Shown here: positions 42,298 to 50,850 of the stretch, one piece after another
Layout of the letters: every line of letters starts with the position of its first letter
Numbering within the stretch: position 1 is the stretch's first letter
NCBI GenBank assembly: GCA_019114135.1
Contig: DXGC01000070.1
Location: 34,607-98,606 of the forward strand
DNA: 64,000 bases
Direction of reading: 5' to 3'
Source of the DNA: Candidatus Corynebacterium avicola
GTDB lineage: Bacteria > Actinomycetota > Actinomycetes > Mycobacteriales > Mycobacteriaceae
Notes under the pieces: model-generated
Told to the model about the DNA's origin: nothing
The model's input: the letters and a program-made list of their open reading frames with translations, nothing else
Database searches by the model: none
Made by a program: the position numbers and the translations under genes

Positions 42298-43187
42298 AGG
42301 CGTCCGTCCAGCACCAGGGAGGTCTTGAAGGCGTCCGACTGCCGCAGGAAGCCCTCCTCGTCCAGGGCGGCTTCCAGTGCATCGCGCACGTCGGCAGCGT
42401 CCTCGCGGTCCTCGGTCTCGGCGGTGACCTCGACGAAGTATCCGCCGGACATCTCGGTGACCTCGAGGTCGGCCTCGATCCCGCCGTCCTCGGTGTCCAC
42501 TGTGACCGGCCAGGTGCGTTGGGTGACCACCTGGGACGCGGAGGCATCGGCGTCCTCCAGTGTGGTGCCGAGAGCCTTCTCGAACTTGCCGGGGAGCTTG
42601 TCGTCGAGGAGCTCGACGGCCTTGCCCGAGTCGGCATCGTCCTCCAGGTCGCAGGAGGAGTCCGGGCAGTCGGTGGACTTCTGGTTGCTGAAGTCGAGGG
42701 TGCTGGTGGAGTAGCTGGCGTTGACCTGCGCCTCGTAGTTGTCGTCGGAGCTGTCGAAGTTGGCGTCCGCGGCGTCCGTGAGCGCCTGGTCGACGGAGTC
42801 GGAGGACAGGGTGTTGTCGGCGAGGTCCTGGCGGTACTTGTAGGTCAGGTCGTAGGCGTCCTCGCCCTCCTTGTGGCGCAGGCGCAGGGACCATCCGGCG
42901 GCGTCGAAGTCCTTGTCCTCGGTGTCGACGTAGAGGCTCCGCTCCACCTCCGCGCCGGACTCGGCGTCCTCCTCGGAGAGGTTGAAGAGGTCCAGGGCGG
43001 CAGAGGTGAGGTCACCGGAGGAGTCGACGAGGACGTCGTCCACCCGGAGTTTCACCTGGTAGCCCTCGACGTCGGCGACATCCGCCGCGGACGCGGACGG
43101 TGCGAGTCCCGCACCGGTGGCGAGCAGCGCGGTGGTCGCTGCGAGGCGTCGGATTACTCCTGGCCTTATGTTCAAGTCCCTGATCAC
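42294..43187 (-). CDS. Secreted CYTH-like (triphosphate-tunnel fold) protein
   Basis: About 297 residues with a signal peptide (IRRLAATTALLATGAGLAPSASA). The mature part resembles the CYTH fold: an entry strand GYQVKLRV, then SLYVDTEDKDFDAAGWSLRLRHKEG, then DLTYKYR, and late acidic strands (GYFVEVTAETED). In CYTH enzymes the entry strand is ExExK; here it is G-Y-Q-V-K, so the first catalytic acids are replaced. Two Cys (DCPDSSCDL) could pair outside the cell. GTG 43187 follows TATGGT by eight bases, suiting a leaderless message, though TTG 43238 is possible. Its stop overlaps the ABC ATPase start. Fold assignment is by pattern and should be tested. Confidence 0.6.
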   Translation of the reverse strand: MIRDLNIRPGVIRRLAATTALLATGAGLAPSASAADVADVEGYQVKLRVDDVLVDSSGDLTSAALDLFNLSEEDAESGAEVERSLYVDTEDKDFDAAGWSLRLRHKEGEDAYDLTYKYRQDLADNTLSSDSVDQALTDAADANFDSSDDNYEAQVNASYSTSTLDFSNQKSTDCPDSSCDLEDDADSGKAVELLDDKLPGKFEKALGTTLEDADASASQVVTQRTWPVTVDTEDGGIEADLEVTEMSGGYFVEVTAETEDREDAADVRDALEAALDEEGFLRQSDAFKTSLVLDGRL

Positions 43188-43286
43188 AAGGGGAGACCAT
43201 AGGTTCCTTATGCGAACGAACGGTGAACTCCGGCTCAATCTTTGACCATGTCATGGTGGCCCGGAGGTGGACGATCCCCGGCCGGT

Positions 43287-44189
43287 TTACCGCGTCTCCA
43301 CCGTCGCCAACTCGGGCTCGATCAAACGCTCCCACAGGTCCTCGCGTCCGCGGCGGAACAGTCCCATGTGGTTCACCGATCTCCGGTCGAGCTCCTCGGG
43401 GCTGTAGCGCCGGGCGTCCAGGTCGGTGCCGGTGTAGTAGCTCTCCAGGTGCTCGCTGGCCTTGGCGGACATGATCACGTCGTCGCTGAAGGTGATGCTG
43501 GTGACCGGGATGGTGACGTCGGCGAAGGTCTGCACGTGTTCGGGGTGCACGTCCCACAGGTACTCGCGGTGCCGGCAGAAGTTCGCCCACTGGAGCATGA
43601 CCGTGCCGGGGATGTCGCCGAGGATCCGCAGCTTCTTGCCCGGGAAGTAGCCGAGCGTCCGCGACAGGACGGGGGCGATGACCCACCACAGCAGCGGGAC
43701 GAAGTAGCGGGAAGGGGGGTCGGAGTTCTGCCACCAGCCGGTGCCGCCGCAGGTGATGACGGCCTTGTCGAGCTTGGTGGTGTCGGTGAACCCCAGGTAC
43801 TGGCTGCCGAGACTGTGGCCGAGCCAGGTCAGCGGAAGGGTGCCGTGTCCGAGTTCGGCCAGATCGTCCTTCACGGCGTCGACGACGGTGGCGGCGTCGG
43901 CGGCCCAGGTGAAGTAGTCGGCGGTGACGTCCTTCAGCGCGGTGCGTGCCGAGGCGCCGTAGCCCTGGTAGTCGAAGTTGTAGACGAGGAAGCCTCGCGA
44001 GGCGAGCCATGTGGCGACGGCGTCGTAGAAGCGGGCGGGGGTCGCGATGGCGGGACAGATGATGACGGCGCCACGTGGGTCGGCGGATTCTGGGGCTCGC
44101 CGGGTGACGACGATCGGCTCACCGTTGTCGGCGCTGAGACTGATGGTGGTACCGGTACTTATTGTTATGTTGCTGTCACTGGGGGACAT
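43287..44189 (-). CDS. Alpha/beta hydrolase (YheT/S33-like)
   Basis: A 300-residue cytosolic hydrolase. Motifs are VIICPAIATPARFY, YNFDYQGYGASART, LTWLGHSLGSQYLGF (nucleophile Ser in GHSLG) and a late VNHMGLFRR that could supply the His. Start ATG 44189 has no ribosome site; TACTGT lies eight bases upstream on the minus strand, so the message may be leaderless. It is followed by the CYTH-like gene after 99 bases with a separate promoter. The substrate is unknown. Confidence 0.82.
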   Translation of the reverse strand: MSPSDSNITISTGTTISLSADNGEPIVVTRRAPESADPRGAVIICPAIATPARFYDAVATWLASRGFLVYNFDYQGYGASARTALKDVTADYFTWAADAATVVDAVKDDLAELGHGTLPLTWLGHSLGSQYLGFTDTTKLDKAVITCGGTGWWQNSDPPSRYFVPLLWWVIAPVLSRTLGYFPGKKLRILGDIPGTVMLQWANFCRHREYLWDVHPEHVQTFADVTIPVTSITFSDDVIMSAKASEHLESYYTGTDLDARRYSPEELDRRSVNHMGLFRRGREDLWERLIEPELATVETR

Positions 44190-44253
44190 ATCTAAGGACA
44201 GTAACGGGGACGGCTCTGTGGAACAACGCATTTTGCCGAGTTGGTGAGATGGT

Positions 44254-44277
44254 GGTCACATCCGGTATGGTGTGACC
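44254..44277. promoter_or_regulatory. Seven-base dyad in a divergent promoter region
   Basis: GGTCACA (44254-44260) is mirrored by TGTGACC (44271-44277) across ten bases. It lies between the hydrolase and cytochrome b-type genes. The half-sites are in the reverse order to the GlxR/CRP site, so another regulator is likely. TATGAT at 44361-44366 may be the -10 box of the cytochrome b gene. Confidence 0.45.
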
Positions 44278-44432
44278 CCATGTAGTTATCATTTCAGAAG
44301 AGGTCGCGCCGGATGACTGACTAAACCGGTGACGAACGCGTGACTACGGCCTTCGGACGATATGATGCCGTCAGAATGATCCACGACTCATCGCCGCTAT
44401 GACGAGCGACAATCTGTAGGAGACAAGAGACC

Positions 44433-46499
44433 ATGCCTATCCCGCCCCCGCCGCCCGGCGCCCCGCGGATGCCCGAGCCGGGCGACCAGCCCGAGGCAGC
44501 CAAGGTGAACCCCGAGGGTCAGGACGCACCGGCACAGGACGCAGCAACTGACGACGCTGCGCAGTCCGCCGCCCAGGCCCCTGCCGCCTCCACTGAATCC
44601 GCTGCAGCACCGGAAGCCCCGGCCGCTGGGGCCCCTGGAACTCCCGCAGCTCCGGCTGCGCCCGCCGCGCCGGGTGCTGAGGCTCCTGCCGCGCCGGCCG
44701 CGCCGGCCGCGCCGGGCGCACCTGCTGCTCCGGCAGCTGAGGCTCCGGCTGAGCCCGCCGACGGTGCCGACGGTGCCGCTGAGGCCCCGGCTGCTTCTGC
44801 AGCGCCTGCCGCTCCCGGCGAGCCGATCAAGCTGAGCGGTGCCGGTGCTCCCGGCGCCCCGGGTGCTCCCGCTACGCCTGCTGCTCCGGCCGCTCCGGCT
44901 GCTGAGGCTCCGGCCGCCGAGTCCGCTCCGGCGGCCCCGGCTGCTGACGCCCCGAGCGCTCCCGCTGCGCCGGCTGCCCCGTCCGCTCCTTCAGCACCGG
45001 GCGCTCCGGGTGCTCCGGCAGCTCCCGCCGCTGGCGCACCCAGCGCTCCGGGCGCCCCGGGTGCTCCGTCCGCACCTGCTGCCCCGTCTGCTCCGGAGGC
45101 CCCTGGCGCTCCCGCCGCTCCGGCCGCCGGTGCTCCCGGTGCCCCTGGCGCACCGTCCGCGCCTGCTGCCCCGGGTGCCCCGTCTGCTCCGGGCGCCCCT
45201 GGCGCTCCCGCCGCTCCGGCCGCTGGTGCTCCCTCCGCCCCCGGCGCACCGGGTGCTCCTGCCGCCCCGGGCGCCCCCGGCGCTCCCGCCGCTGGTGCAC
45301 CTAGCGCCCCTGGCGCTCCGGCCGCTGGTGCACCTGGCGCCCCGGGCGCCCCCGGCGCACCGGGCGCCGGTGCTCCTGGCGCTCCTGGCGCTCCTGCAGC
45401 TGGTGCCCCCGGCGCTCCGGCCGCCGGTGCCCCTGGTGCTCCCGCCGCTGGCGCCCCGGGCGCTCCTGCAGCAGGCGCCCCCGGTGCTCCCGCCGCAGCT
45501 GGCGCAGCCGCCGCCGGTGCCGCTGGCGCCGGTGCGGCCGCAGCCGCCACCAAGGCGAAGCCTGCCGCCAAGAAAAAGGAGAAGAAGAAGGAGCCGATCA
45601 TGATCGGCGAGAAGTCCCTCGCAGAGTGGGGCAAGCTCGCCGGCATCGGACTCGCTGCCGCCCTCGTGCTGGCCGCCGTCGTGGTCTTCGTCTCCAAGTG
45701 GATCTACGGCCTCGACGCCGTCCAGTCCTGGATGGAGGACTACCCCGGCGAGTACCACCTGCCCGACTTCGTCGATGACGGATTCCCGGCCTGGGCCCGC
45801 TGGACCCACTTCCTGAACTTCTTCTTCCTCTTCCTGATCATCCAGTCCGGCCTCCGCGTGCGGCGTCAGCCGAAGCCGCCGGCTGTGTGGCAGCCGAAGA
45901 AGGGTGGCAAGAAGATCAGCATCCACCTGTGGCTCCACACCTCGCTCGACCTGCTGTGGATCCTGAACGGTGTGATCTTCGTGGTCCTGCTGTTCATCTC
46001 CGGACACTGGGCCCGCATCGTCCCGACCAGCTGGGAAGTCTTCCCGAACGCCCTCTCGGCCATCCTGCAGTACACCTCGCTGAACTGGCCGTCCGAGAAC
46101 GGCTGGGTCAACTACAACTCGCTGCAGCAGATCATGTACTTCGCCGTCGTGTTCATCGCCGCGCCGCTGTCGATCATCTCCGGCCTGCGCCAGAGTGAGT
46201 GGTGGCCTAAGGAAGCCAAGACGCTGAACAAGTACTACCCGGCACCGGTCGCCCGTGCGATCCACTACCCGACGATGCTGTTCTTCGTCCTGTTCGTCAT
46301 TGCCCACGTCTTCCTGGTGTTCGCCACCGGAATGAAGAAGAACCTGGACCACATGTTCGCTGGCAATCCCGATGGCGGCTGGGGAGGCTTCTTCTGGTTC
46401 GTCGCAGCGATCTTCCTCAGTATCGCGGCACTGTTCGCGGCCCGACCGCTGGTCATCGCGCCCATCGCGAAGCTTTTCGGTCAGGTCAGCGCCCGCTAG
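44433..46499 (+). CDS. Cytochrome b/b6-type membrane protein with long X-Ala-Pro repeat
   Basis: A 688-residue protein. Residues 1 to about 371 are a low-complexity tail of [Gly/Ala/Ser]-Ala-Pro triplets, partly collagen-like (GAP), ending in a Lys-rich stretch (KKKEKKKE). About 310 residues of membrane protein follow with six hydrophobic helices. Candidate haem ligands are His in WTHFLNF, the pair in IHLWLHTSL, and the pair in AIHYPTM and VIAHVF. This matches the cytochrome b561/thiosulfate-reductase membrane anchor group. No molybdenum oxidoreductase partner lies next to it. ATG 44433 follows TAGGAGAC. A strong terminator follows. Confidence 0.78.
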   Translation: MPIPPPPPGAPRMPEPGDQPEAAKVNPEGQDAPAQDAATDDAAQSAAQAPAASTESAAAPEAPAAGAPGTPAAPAAPAAPGAEAPAAPAAPAAPGAPAAPAAEAPAEPADGADGAAEAPAASAAPAAPGEPIKLSGAGAPGAPGAPATPAAPAAPAAEAPAAESAPAAPAADAPSAPAAPAAPSAPSAPGAPGAPAAPAAGAPSAPGAPGAPSAPAAPSAPEAPGAPAAPAAGAPGAPGAPSAPAAPGAPSAPGAPGAPAAPAAGAPSAPGAPGAPAAPGAPGAPAAGAPSAPGAPAAGAPGAPGAPGAPGAGAPGAPGAPAAGAPGAPAAGAPGAPAAGAPGAPAAGAPGAPAAAGAAAAGAAGAGAAAAATKAKPAAKKKEKKKEPIMIGEKSLAEWGKLAGIGLAAALVLAAVVVFVSKWIYGLDAVQSWMEDYPGEYHLPDFVDDGFPAWARWTHFLNFFFLFLIIQSGLRVRRQPKPPAVWQPKKGGKKISIHLWLHTSLDLLWILNGVIFVVLLFISGHWARIVPTSWEVFPNALSAILQYTSLNWPSENGWVNYNSLQQIMYFAVVFIAAPLSIISGLRQSEWWPKEAKTLNKYYPAPVARAIHYPTMLFFVLFVIAHVFLVFATGMKKNLDHMFAGNPDGGWGGFFWFVAAIFLSIAALFAARPLVIAPIAKLFGQVSAR

Positions 46500-46531
46500 C
46501 ACCACCTCCGGCGCACGACGTCGAACCCACG

Positions 46532-46567
46532 AGCAGGGACACCGTATCCACGGTGTCCCTGCTTTCT
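46532..46567 (+). terminator. Intrinsic terminator after the cytochrome b-type gene
   Basis: AGCAGGGACACCGT (46532-46545) pairs perfectly over 14 bases with ACGGTGTCCCTGCT (46550-46563) around a four-base loop; TTCTGTG follows. Confidence 0.9.
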
Positions 46568-46678
46568 GTGTGCCGTCGGGTCGGCGTCGCGACAACAGTG
46601 TGATTGCAGTCACTATGGGGCCTCACTACTGTGGCGGAAGTCCGTCTCCACCGACCTCACAGACCAGGAGCAGTTACC

Positions 46679-47959
46679 GTGCCCCAGCAGCCAGACCAGC
46701 AGCGGCAGGACGCTGCGTCCCCCGGCCAGGTCACCGCGCCCCCGCAGGTGGAGAGCTCCCGCGGGTCCTGGTGGGGGCCGGTCGACGTCTCCGGGTTGGA
46801 CGGCCTGTTCACCCCAGAGGAGAGGGATCTGGCGTTGCGCGTGCGCAGCTTCGTGGACGACGACATCCGTCCGCACATCGCCGAGTGGTTCGAGGCCGGG
46901 CACTTCCCCCGTGAGATCGTGCCCGCGCTCGGCGAGCTCGGGGTGCTGGGCATGCACCTGGACGGCCACGGCTGCGCAGGACGCAGTGCCGTGGAGTACG
47001 GTCTCGCCGTCCAGGAACTCGAGGCCGGGGACTCGGGCCTGCGGACCTTCGTCTCTGTACAGGGGTCGCTGGCGATGAGCGCCATCCACAAGCACGGGTC
47101 ACCCGAGCAGAAGGCCGAGTGGCTGCCGCGGATGGCCACCGGCGAGACGATCGGCTGTTTCGCGCTCACCGAGCCGGACAGTGGTTCCGATCCGGCGTCG
47201 ATGAGCACGCATGCCCGGCAGGAACCCGGCGGCGACTGGGTGCTCAACGGGACCAAGCGTTGGATCGGCCTGGCGAGCATGGCCGAGGTGGCGATCGTCT
47301 GGGCGCAGACCGGGGAGTCCGGCAATGGCCGGGGAGTGCGCGGCTTCGTCGTGCCGACCGACACCCCGGGTTTCACCGTCAGGGTGATCGGGGAGAAGAT
47401 GTCGATGCGTGCCTCGGTGCAGTGCGAGATCGACCTGCAGCACGTGCGCCTGCCGCAGACCGCGCTGCTGCCGGAGGACTCGGCCGTGGGCCTGTCAGGG
47501 CCCTTCCGCTGCCTCAGCGAGGCCCGCTACGGGATCCTGTGGGGTGCGGTGGGTGCCGCCCGCGACTCCTTCACCGCCGCCCTGGAGTACGCCAACCACC
47601 GCACCCAGTTCGGCACGCCGCTGACCCACTTCCAGCTCACCCAGGCGAAGCTGGCGAATATGGCGGTGGCGGTCAACAAGGGCTACCACCTGGCGCACAA
47701 CATCGGCCGGGCCAAGGACGCATCTGGGGTCACCCCGGAAATGATCTCCACCGGCAAGCTGGACAACACCCGGATGGCGATCGAGGTCGCCAGGGAGGCC
47801 CGCACCCTGCTCGGTGGCAACGGCATCACCCTGGACTACTCTCCGCAGCGCCACGCCAACAACCTGGAGGCTGTGCGCACCTACGAGGGCACCGACGAGG
47901 TCCACCTGCTGACCCTCGGCCGCGCCATCACCGGCGTCGGGGCCTTTCAGGGCAGGTGA
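46679..47959 (+). CDS. Acyl-CoA dehydrogenase, glutaryl-CoA dehydrogenase-like
   Basis: A 426-residue flavoenzyme. It has IGCFALTEPDSGSDPASMSTHA and WVLNGTKRWIG for FAD contacts, YANHRTQFGTPLTHFQLTQAKLANM, and the active-site segment NNLEAVRTYEGTDEVHLLTLGRAITG, where the Glu of YEGT is the catalytic base in glutaryl-CoA dehydrogenases. The first 45 residues are polar and extra. GTG 46679 follows CCAGGAGCAGTTACC. It overlaps the next gene by GTGA (47956-47959). The pair could work in glutarate, lysine or branched acid breakdown. Confidence 0.9.
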   Translation: MPQQPDQQRQDAASPGQVTAPPQVESSRGSWWGPVDVSGLDGLFTPEERDLALRVRSFVDDDIRPHIAEWFEAGHFPREIVPALGELGVLGMHLDGHGCAGRSAVEYGLAVQELEAGDSGLRTFVSVQGSLAMSAIHKHGSPEQKAEWLPRMATGETIGCFALTEPDSGSDPASMSTHARQEPGGDWVLNGTKRWIGLASMAEVAIVWAQTGESGNGRGVRGFVVPTDTPGFTVRVIGEKMSMRASVQCEIDLQHVRLPQTALLPEDSAVGLSGPFRCLSEARYGILWGAVGAARDSFTAALEYANHRTQFGTPLTHFQLTQAKLANMAVAVNKGYHLAHNIGRAKDASGVTPEMISTGKLDNTRMAIEVAREARTLLGGNGITLDYSPQRHANNLEAVRTYEGTDEVHLLTLGRAITGVGAFQGR

Positions 47960-48846
47960 GGGCAGTGGGAGCCGTCCAGAAGATCGCCGTGATCGGTGCG
48001 GGCACCATGGGCCGCCAGATCGGCATGGCCGTCGCCGTCGCCGGGTTCACCGCCGTGGTGCAGGACGTCTCGTCCGCCGCCGTCGCGGACGCCGACACCG
48101 ACATGCGTTCCTGGCTGGATGGCCGGGTCACCAAGGAACGGATGACGCAGTCGGACGCCGAGGCCGCCGGTGACCGGATACGGTTCACCACCGACCTTGC
48201 CGACGCCGTGGGGGACGCTGACCTGGTGATCGAGGCCGCGACAGAGAAACTCGAGGTCAAGCGATCGATCTTCGCGCAGATCGGCGAGCTCGCTCCGCCG
48301 CACGCCGTCCTGGCGACGAATTCCTCCACCTACGGCTCCTCGGAGGTCGCCGCGGCGTCCGGGCGTCCTGCCCAGGTGTGCAACATGCACTTCTTCAACC
48401 CGGCGCTGGTGATGAAGGCGGTGGAGGTCGTCCGGCACAGCGGTACCGGCACAGACGGCACGGCAACCAGCGACGACACCGTCGCCACCGCGGTCGCCGT
48501 GGTCGAGGCGATGGGAAAGCGGCCGGTACTCCTGGACAAGGAGGTGCCCGGGTTCGTCGCCAACCGCCTGCTGTGGGCGATCCGCGCCGAGGCATTGGAC
48601 CTGGTCGCGGACGGGGTGGCGTCCTACGAGGACGTCGACGCGGCGGCGAAGGCCGCTCTGGGGCATCCGATGGGCCCCTTCGAACTGATGGACCTGGTCG
48701 GTATCGACGTCATCCATGACATCCGGCAGGCGGCCCATGAGATCACCGGGGACGAGAAGGACCGGCCCCATCCGCTGATCGCCGAGAAGTACGCCGCCGG
48801 GGACTACGGACGCAAGACCGGGCGTGGGTGGTACAGCTACGAGTGA
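47956..48846 (+). CDS. 3-Hydroxyacyl-CoA dehydrogenase
   Basis: A 296-residue NAD-dependent dehydrogenase of the FadB2/Hbd type. The cofactor loop is IAVIGAGTMGRQIGMAVAVAG. The catalytic region has ATNSSTYGSSEVAAAS and CNMHFFNPALVMKAVEVV (catalytic His), and VPGFVANRLLWAIRAEAL leads into the C-terminal helical domain with PFELMDLVGIDV. The start overlaps the acyl-CoA dehydrogenase stop. The two would carry out the first and third steps of a beta-oxidation turn. Confidence 0.92.
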   Translation: MRAVGAVQKIAVIGAGTMGRQIGMAVAVAGFTAVVQDVSSAAVADADTDMRSWLDGRVTKERMTQSDAEAAGDRIRFTTDLADAVGDADLVIEAATEKLEVKRSIFAQIGELAPPHAVLATNSSTYGSSEVAAASGRPAQVCNMHFFNPALVMKAVEVVRHSGTGTDGTATSDDTVATAVAVVEAMGKRPVLLDKEVPGFVANRLLWAIRAEALDLVADGVASYEDVDAAAKAALGHPMGPFELMDLVGIDVIHDIRQAAHEITGDEKDRPHPLIAEKYAAGDYGRKTGRGWYSYE

Positions 48847-48865
48847 GCTCTGGGTGAGGTAGCTG

Positions 48866-49690
48866 TCAGCCGAACTTCTTGGCGACGATGCCACCGCCCA
48901 CGCGCAGCAGCACCAGGTAGGGGATGCGGGAGAAGCGCTTGGAGTACCAGGAGAAGATGGCGAAGGCATCCGGGGTGACGACGACTCGACGGGCCTCGAT
49001 GCCCTTCACGCCACGTCGGGCGACGGTCTTGGCGTCCAACCAGGTGTTGGTGAGCAGCCATCGGGCGACGTCGTCGGCCTTCTCGTCGTCACCGGTGAGG
49101 GAGGACGCCAGGCCCGACTTGAAGAACTGCGGGCACAGGGCGGAGACGCTGATCCCACGGTGGCGGACCTCGGCGTCGAGGGTCTCGGCCAGGGCGACGG
49201 TCGAGGCCTTCGTGGCGTTGTAGGTGGCCATGCCCGGGGCGTGGACCAGGCCGGCGAGCGAGGCGGTCAGGGAGATGCGCCCACCTTCGGCGATCTTCGG
49301 CAGCATGGCGCGCAGACCGCGGACCGAGCCGAGCAGGTTGATGTCCAGGGCCTTCTGCCAGGTGGCGATGGAGGTGTCGGAGATGCGACCGCCGACGGCG
49401 ATGCCGGCGTTCGAGATGAGCACGTCCAGGCTGTCGATGCCCTCGGCGGTGGCGGCCCACTCGTCCTCGCTGGTCACGTCCAGCTTCTGGTAGCTCCAGT
49501 CGCCGCTCAGGGAGGAGACGGTGTCCGGGGTGTCGTCGTGGATGTCGGTGAGGATCACCCGCTCGCCTTTGGCGAGGTACTCCTTGGCGATCTCGAGGCC
49601 CAGGCCGGAGGCGGCCCCGGTGACCAGGACGAGGCGCTGGGCGTCAGCGCCGGACTGTGTGGTGGACGCGCTGTTTTTCTTGAAGAACAT
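48866..49690 (-). CDS. Short-chain dehydrogenase/reductase
   Basis: A 274-residue SDR. The cofactor loop is LVTGAASGLGLEIA, with an acidic LTDIHDD after beta-2 that favours NAD. The active site has NAGIAVGG, Ser in LTASLAGLVH and YNATK. The C-terminal 60 residues include a hydrophobic, basic stretch (AIFSWYSKRFSRIPYLVLLRVGG) that may contact the membrane. Start ATG 49690; TACGCT lies seven bases upstream. It converges with the hydroxyacyl-CoA dehydrogenase. The substrate is unknown. Confidence 0.88.
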   Translation of the reverse strand: MFFKKNSASTTQSGADAQRLVLVTGAASGLGLEIAKEYLAKGERVILTDIHDDTPDTVSSLSGDWSYQKLDVTSEDEWAATAEGIDSLDVLISNAGIAVGGRISDTSIATWQKALDINLLGSVRGLRAMLPKIAEGGRISLTASLAGLVHAPGMATYNATKASTVALAETLDAEVRHRGISVSALCPQFFKSGLASSLTGDDEKADDVARWLLTNTWLDAKTVARRGVKGIEARRVVVTPDAFAIFSWYSKRFSRIPYLVLLRVGGGIVAKKFG

Positions 49691-49850
49691 GGAGCAAGCG
49701 TAACGGGGGCGGGACAGCGGCGGATGGAGTTTGGGTGGAGTGTCTCCCGGTGAGGGTTGGCTACCCCCGTTAACAAAGGTCACGAATGCATAAATCCCCG
49801 CCTGCTCCCGGGGGAGCGGACAGGGAACTACGCAGTGAACGCAGGCTCGA

Positions 49851-49946
49851 TTAGAGCGAGGTGGCGACAGCGTCGACCAGGCCGACGATACCCTCCTGAG
49901 CAACGCTGACGAGGGAGTTGAAGAAGGTGGCGATGGAGTCGATCAT
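49851..49946 (-). CDS. Tiny amphipathic peptide, porin- or PSM-like
   Basis: A 31-residue open frame: it begins MIDSIATFFNSLVSVAQ and ends EGIVGLVDAVATSL. There is no Cys, Lys, Arg or His. Hydrophobic residues recur every three to four positions as in an amphipathic helix, with net charge near -3. AAAGGATG lies nine bases before ATG 49946; another ATG at 49955 would add three residues but the ribosome site would touch it. A TAGGGT box lies about 55 bases further up on the minus strand. The size and pattern recall mycomembrane PorA/PorH-type peptides and other small corynebacterial envelope peptides. A GCTCCC/GGGAGC hairpin lies downstream at 49804-49817. Confidence 0.6.
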   Translation of the reverse strand: MIDSIATFFNSLVSVAQEGIVGLVDAVATSL

Positions 49947-50184
49947 CGAGATCATCCTTTCGAATTCGGACACTCCGGGACGTTCCCGGCGTGACACAGA
50001 CCCTATCCGAAACCCGTGATCTAACCGTTACAATTTGCGATGATCCACCCCCACGGTGCACCCCTACGCGACCGCCCGTGACTGACTGCGGTGCAGCTCT
50101 GACGGCGGATCCTCCCGAACCTGTGAATGTCCCCGGCCGCGGCGTGTCGGAGGCGTCGGGAAGCGAGTCGCCCCGGGATGTCGT

Positions 50185-50793
50185 TCACGGGGAGGGGAAG
50201 AGGGAAGCGAGTCCTCGGCGCAGGAGTTGCTCCGCCGTGGCGTCGTGGGCAGAACGCAGGCGCGCGTAGACCGGCGCGGCCTCGGCGTCGACGTCCAGCT
50301 CCCGTTCCGACCCGGTCATCGGTGCGGTCAGCGCGCTGCCGATGACGAAGTTCGACAAGCTGTAGGCCGTGCCCAGTGGATCGGTCGCCCCGGCATTCTC
50401 CAGCAGCCGGCACATCAGTTCGGACACCCGCAGGTAGTTCGGCCCGCGCGGAGCGCGTTCGGCGAGCACCTGGCAGGCCCAACGGTGCTCGGCGAGGTGG
50501 CGGAAGTAGGCCACCAGCAGCTCGGTGAGATCCGGGTCGTCCCGCGAAACCTGCGTGTTGACCTGCGTATCCTGCCCCAGTGCGTGGTCCAGTGCGAGGT
50601 CGAAGAGGTCGTCCGCCCCGGAGATCCGCGAGTACAGCCCCGACGGCGACACCCCACAGTGCTCGGCGACCGCCCGGACGGTCAGGCCGCGCGGGCCCTC
50701 GCCGTCCAGCAGCTCGACGGAGACCCGGGCGATGTCGTCAGGGTCGACGGCGCGGCGGCGTTGCACCGCCCGGGAGGTCGTCCAGTAGCTCAT
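50185..50793 (-). CDS. TetR-family transcriptional regulator
   Basis: A 202-residue TetR protein. The helix-turn-helix is GLTVRAVAEHCGVSPSGLYSRISGADDLFDLALD. The C-terminal domain is helical with no named family. It is divergent from the tandem GNAT gene with 57 bases between starts and a TTAAC/GTTAA dyad in that gap, so it probably controls both. Start ATG 50793. Confidence 0.88.
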   Translation of the reverse strand: MSYWTTSRAVQRRRAVDPDDIARVSVELLDGEGPRGLTVRAVAEHCGVSPSGLYSRISGADDLFDLALDHALGQDTQVNTQVSRDDPDLTELLVAYFRHLAEHRWACQVLAERAPRGPNYLRVSELMCRLLENAGATDPLGTAYSLSNFVIGSALTAPMTGSERELDVDAEAAPVYARLRSAHDATAEQLLRRGLASLFPSP

Positions 50794-50824
50794 GGGCACA
50801 GCAGCGTAACAGTTCTGGCTCGGT

Positions 50825-50847
50825 TTAACTAGACACTGTACGGTTAA
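50825..50847. promoter_or_regulatory. Probable TetR operator and GNAT promoter
   Basis: TTAAC (50825-50829) and GTTAA (50843-50847) form an inverted pair between the divergent genes. TACGGT (50839-50844) is seven bases before the GNAT ATG, so the operator would cover the promoter of a leaderless gene. Confidence 0.5.
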
Positions 50848-50850
50848 GGG

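Noticed and set aside
44480..45540. Possible CRISPR or tandem-repeat array
   Set aside because: The repetition is an in-frame codon repeat inside a gene, with no spacer structure.
44519..45697. A 392-codon minus frame of Gly-Ala-Pro repeats
   Set aside because: It arises because the GAP/APG codon repeat reads similarly in antisense; there is no start signal or independent support.
49951..49955. ATG 49955 as the start of the tiny peptide
   Set aside because: The GAAAGG ribosome site would touch this codon; ATG 49946 has normal spacing. Not fully excluded.
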